In this document: positions 62,606-64,000 of the stretch, piece after piece | Layout of the letters: each line of letters starts with the position of its first letter | Numbering within the stretch: the first letter of the stretch is position 1 | NCBI GenBank assembly: GCA_964035575.1 | Contig: OZ037838.1 | Location: 434,001 to 498,000, forward strand | Reading direction: 5' to 3' | DNA from: Rhynchopus sp. YZ270_cl-10 | Taxonomy: Eukaryota; Euglenozoa; Diplonemea; Diplonemida; Diplonemidae | DNA length: 64,000 nucleotides | Notes under the pieces: generated by a model | Told to the model about the DNA's origin: nothing | What the model saw: only the letters and a program-made list of their open reading frames with translations | Database searches by the model: none | Made by a program: the position numbers and the translations under genes

Positions 62606-62690
62606 AAAGCGCGTTGCGTTCCCACTATCGTTTCCGCTGCGCTAGCGTTCCCACTCCATTCGGTTTCCTCTTACTTAGAGGGTCTTGGGT
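62606..62690. repeat. Unoccupied counterpart of the Harbinger-like insertion site
   Basis: Matches 1178-1251, then continues CTTACTTAGAGGG where the site at 1249 is interrupted. It supports the 3-bp TTA target duplication. Confidence 0.7.
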
Positions 62691-62785
62691 TTTTTTGCTG
62701 GTACCATGGGTTACATTCATCACCACTCCCCTTCCCCTCCACTGACACATCACTCAACAGAGGACGGGCCTCCCCTGGTCACACA

Positions 62786-63967
62786 TCACTCACTGTTGTG
62801 TGGGTGCAGATGCTGTGTCACAATGACGCCGTCTGATTGCGTAACCACAACAACACGTGAACACGGCGATATCGTAAATGCCCCCCCATTCTCGGTTTGC
62901 GACAGAACACGCACACAGGACATGGTCGCCACATCATACTGGTGCACGTATGACTTGTAATACTCGTAATCGGGGTAAATGCTGCTGCAATCGGTGTCCT
63001 CATCATCCGTATACCATATAAATTCCCCAACCTCTACCCCCACCACAAGGTACTTCCCACACGGGGTGAACTGCATGCCCCAGACCCCACCCACATCAAC
63101 ACCGCGAAGAGCCGCACCACTCCAATCATAGAGGTGCACGGTGCTATAGTCCACCACAGCAAAGACAGAGGCAGACCGTGAAAGCGCCACTTCACACGAC
63201 CTACCCGCAGGCACACATGCCACAGCTTCACCTGTGTTCACATCCCACAGACGTGCGCTGTCCTCACTGGAGGTGGTCACCCACCCACCACAGTCCGACA
63301 GTGCCAGGTCCTTGCACTCTTCATGCGAGAGAGAGCGGAGCAACGTCAGGTCTTCGTCATACACAGAGACGCCGTCTTTGCCCTTCGAGACAACAACACA
63401 GCCACACGCAAACACTGAGTGCAAGTCAACAACACCGCCACGTCCGTATGAAACCGAGGGGCCGTCGACTTTGCGGACCACCTCCCCACCCGGAAGCGCA
63501 ACCTCGAGAAGGCAATCCTTGCATGCCAGGTAGCAGCGTGTCTTGCACTGCGAGATGGCAGGTGGACCGAACACTTCATTGTCCACTTTGAACGAGAAGA
63601 CAGTTTCAAAGGTTTCTGTGTCGAAACCGCCAACGTGCCCACTCTTGTTACTGTGGATGCAGAGCGTTCCACAACGTGACAGCGTCAACGACATCGCTTG
63701 CGGCTCTGTAGTGTACTCAGTAGGACACTTGATGTCGGCCAAGCGAGGACAGGCAAGCACAACCTGCACCCCTGCATCAAACGCAGTGTCCTGCAGACGG
63801 CACGTCCCCTCCAGCACCTGCGTGCCGATGCGCATCTCGACAGACGCAGGCGAGACAGCAAGCGCCCTGCACGCAACCTCCTTTGCCGCTGCAACGTCCC
63901 CCTCGCACGGCACCTCCACTGTCGCAGTCATGCCTGACTCTTCCAGCACAAAGGTCACGTCCATCAT
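62786..63967 (-). CDS. Ubiquitin-like/seven-blade propeller protein (copy 12)
   Basis: 393 aa, the longest copy. The Ubl domain has small changes (GMTATVEVPCEGD, CRALAV). Blade 1 is type A (IHSNKSGHVGGFDTETF). An insertion of about 13 residues between blades 2 and 3 (SVSYGRGGVVDLH) is unique. The blade 6 loop is the longest in the family (about 33 residues), acidic and Tyr-rich (WYTDDEDTDCSSIYPDYEYY). The end is QHLHPHNSE. The upstream flank to the window end is the common AACAGACCCCTTAACAAT type. Confidence 0.9.
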   Translation of the reverse strand: MMDVTFVLEESGMTATVEVPCEGDVAAAKEVACRALAVSPASVEMRIGTQVLEGTCRLQDTAFDAGVQVVLACPRLADIKCPTEYTTEPQAMSLTLSRCGTLCIHSNKSGHVGGFDTETFETVFSFKVDNEVFGPPAISQCKTRCYLACKDCLLEVALPGGEVVRKVDGPSVSYGRGGVVDLHSVFACGCVVVSKGKDGVSVYDEDLTLLRSLSHEECKDLALSDCGGWVTTSSEDSARLWDVNTGEAVACVPAGRSCEVALSRSASVFAVVDYSTVHLYDWSGAALRGVDVGGVWGMQFTPCGKYLVVGVEVGEFIWYTDDEDTDCSSIYPDYEYYKSYVHQYDVATMSCVRVLSQTENGGAFTISPCSRVVVVTQSDGVIVTQHLHPHNSE

Positions 63968-64000
63968 ATTGTTAAGGGGTCTGTTGTGTTTGATGTGATG

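Overview
The window looks like nuclear DNA of a protist. It has dispersed and tandem repeats everywhere, a U6 snRNA-processing gene (Usb1-like), a B-box protein, a secreted GH43-like protein and several transposon classes. All host genes I can support lie on the minus strand, and their coding regions are almost entirely free of introns. Pyrimidine-AG acceptor-like sites sit just upstream of several start codons. One-way gene order, together with a retroelement in the gag, tyrosine recombinase, RT-RNase H order of VIPER, suggests Euglenozoa (a diplonemid or kinetoplastid relative). This is inference, not proof.

The main content is a tandem family of paralogous proteins of about 357-393 aa: an N-terminal ubiquitin-like (beta-grasp) domain followed by seven WD-like blades. 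Nine copies look intact (3417-4535, 20176-21249, 23573-24670, 24970-26070, 26780-27886, 31197-32324, 40465-41598, 52875-54011, 62786-63967). One is cut by the window edge (1-383), three are damaged (12958-14086, 17742-18259, 18692-19833) and a small piece lies at 29152-29297. The framework is nearly invariant, but blade loops differ between copies, blade 6 carries a loop of about 7-33 residues, and blocks are shuffled between copies. This is the best candidate for an undescribed biological system here. Between the copies sit a BspA-like LRR gene (15478-16380), Usb1 (16827-17492), the GH43-like gene (33531-34979), the B-box gene (35859-37166) and a histidine-rich repeat protein (38770-39642).

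The second theme is mobile DNA, much of it bounded to the base. A 7.8-kb hAT-like insertion (4768-12537; 8-bp target duplication GTCCAAAG) and a Harbinger-like element (1252-3136; TTA duplication) each have an unoccupied paralogous site in the window. Five elements share inverted ends beginning CATA; four of them have exact 6-bp target duplications (5041-5935, 45488-50111, 45767-48303 nested in the previous one, 52063-52535; the fifth is 21737-23099). Each carries its own palindromic internal motif. A tyrosine-recombinase retroelement (55829-60520) sits in register inside a 7-bp satellite.

The third theme is minisatellites with units of 7, 8, 9 and 13 bp, several tied to conserved flanks. From about 42 to 52.6 kb and inside the hAT-like insertion there is almost nothing but nested repeats and decayed coding pieces. 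No tRNA, rRNA or CRISPR array was seen.
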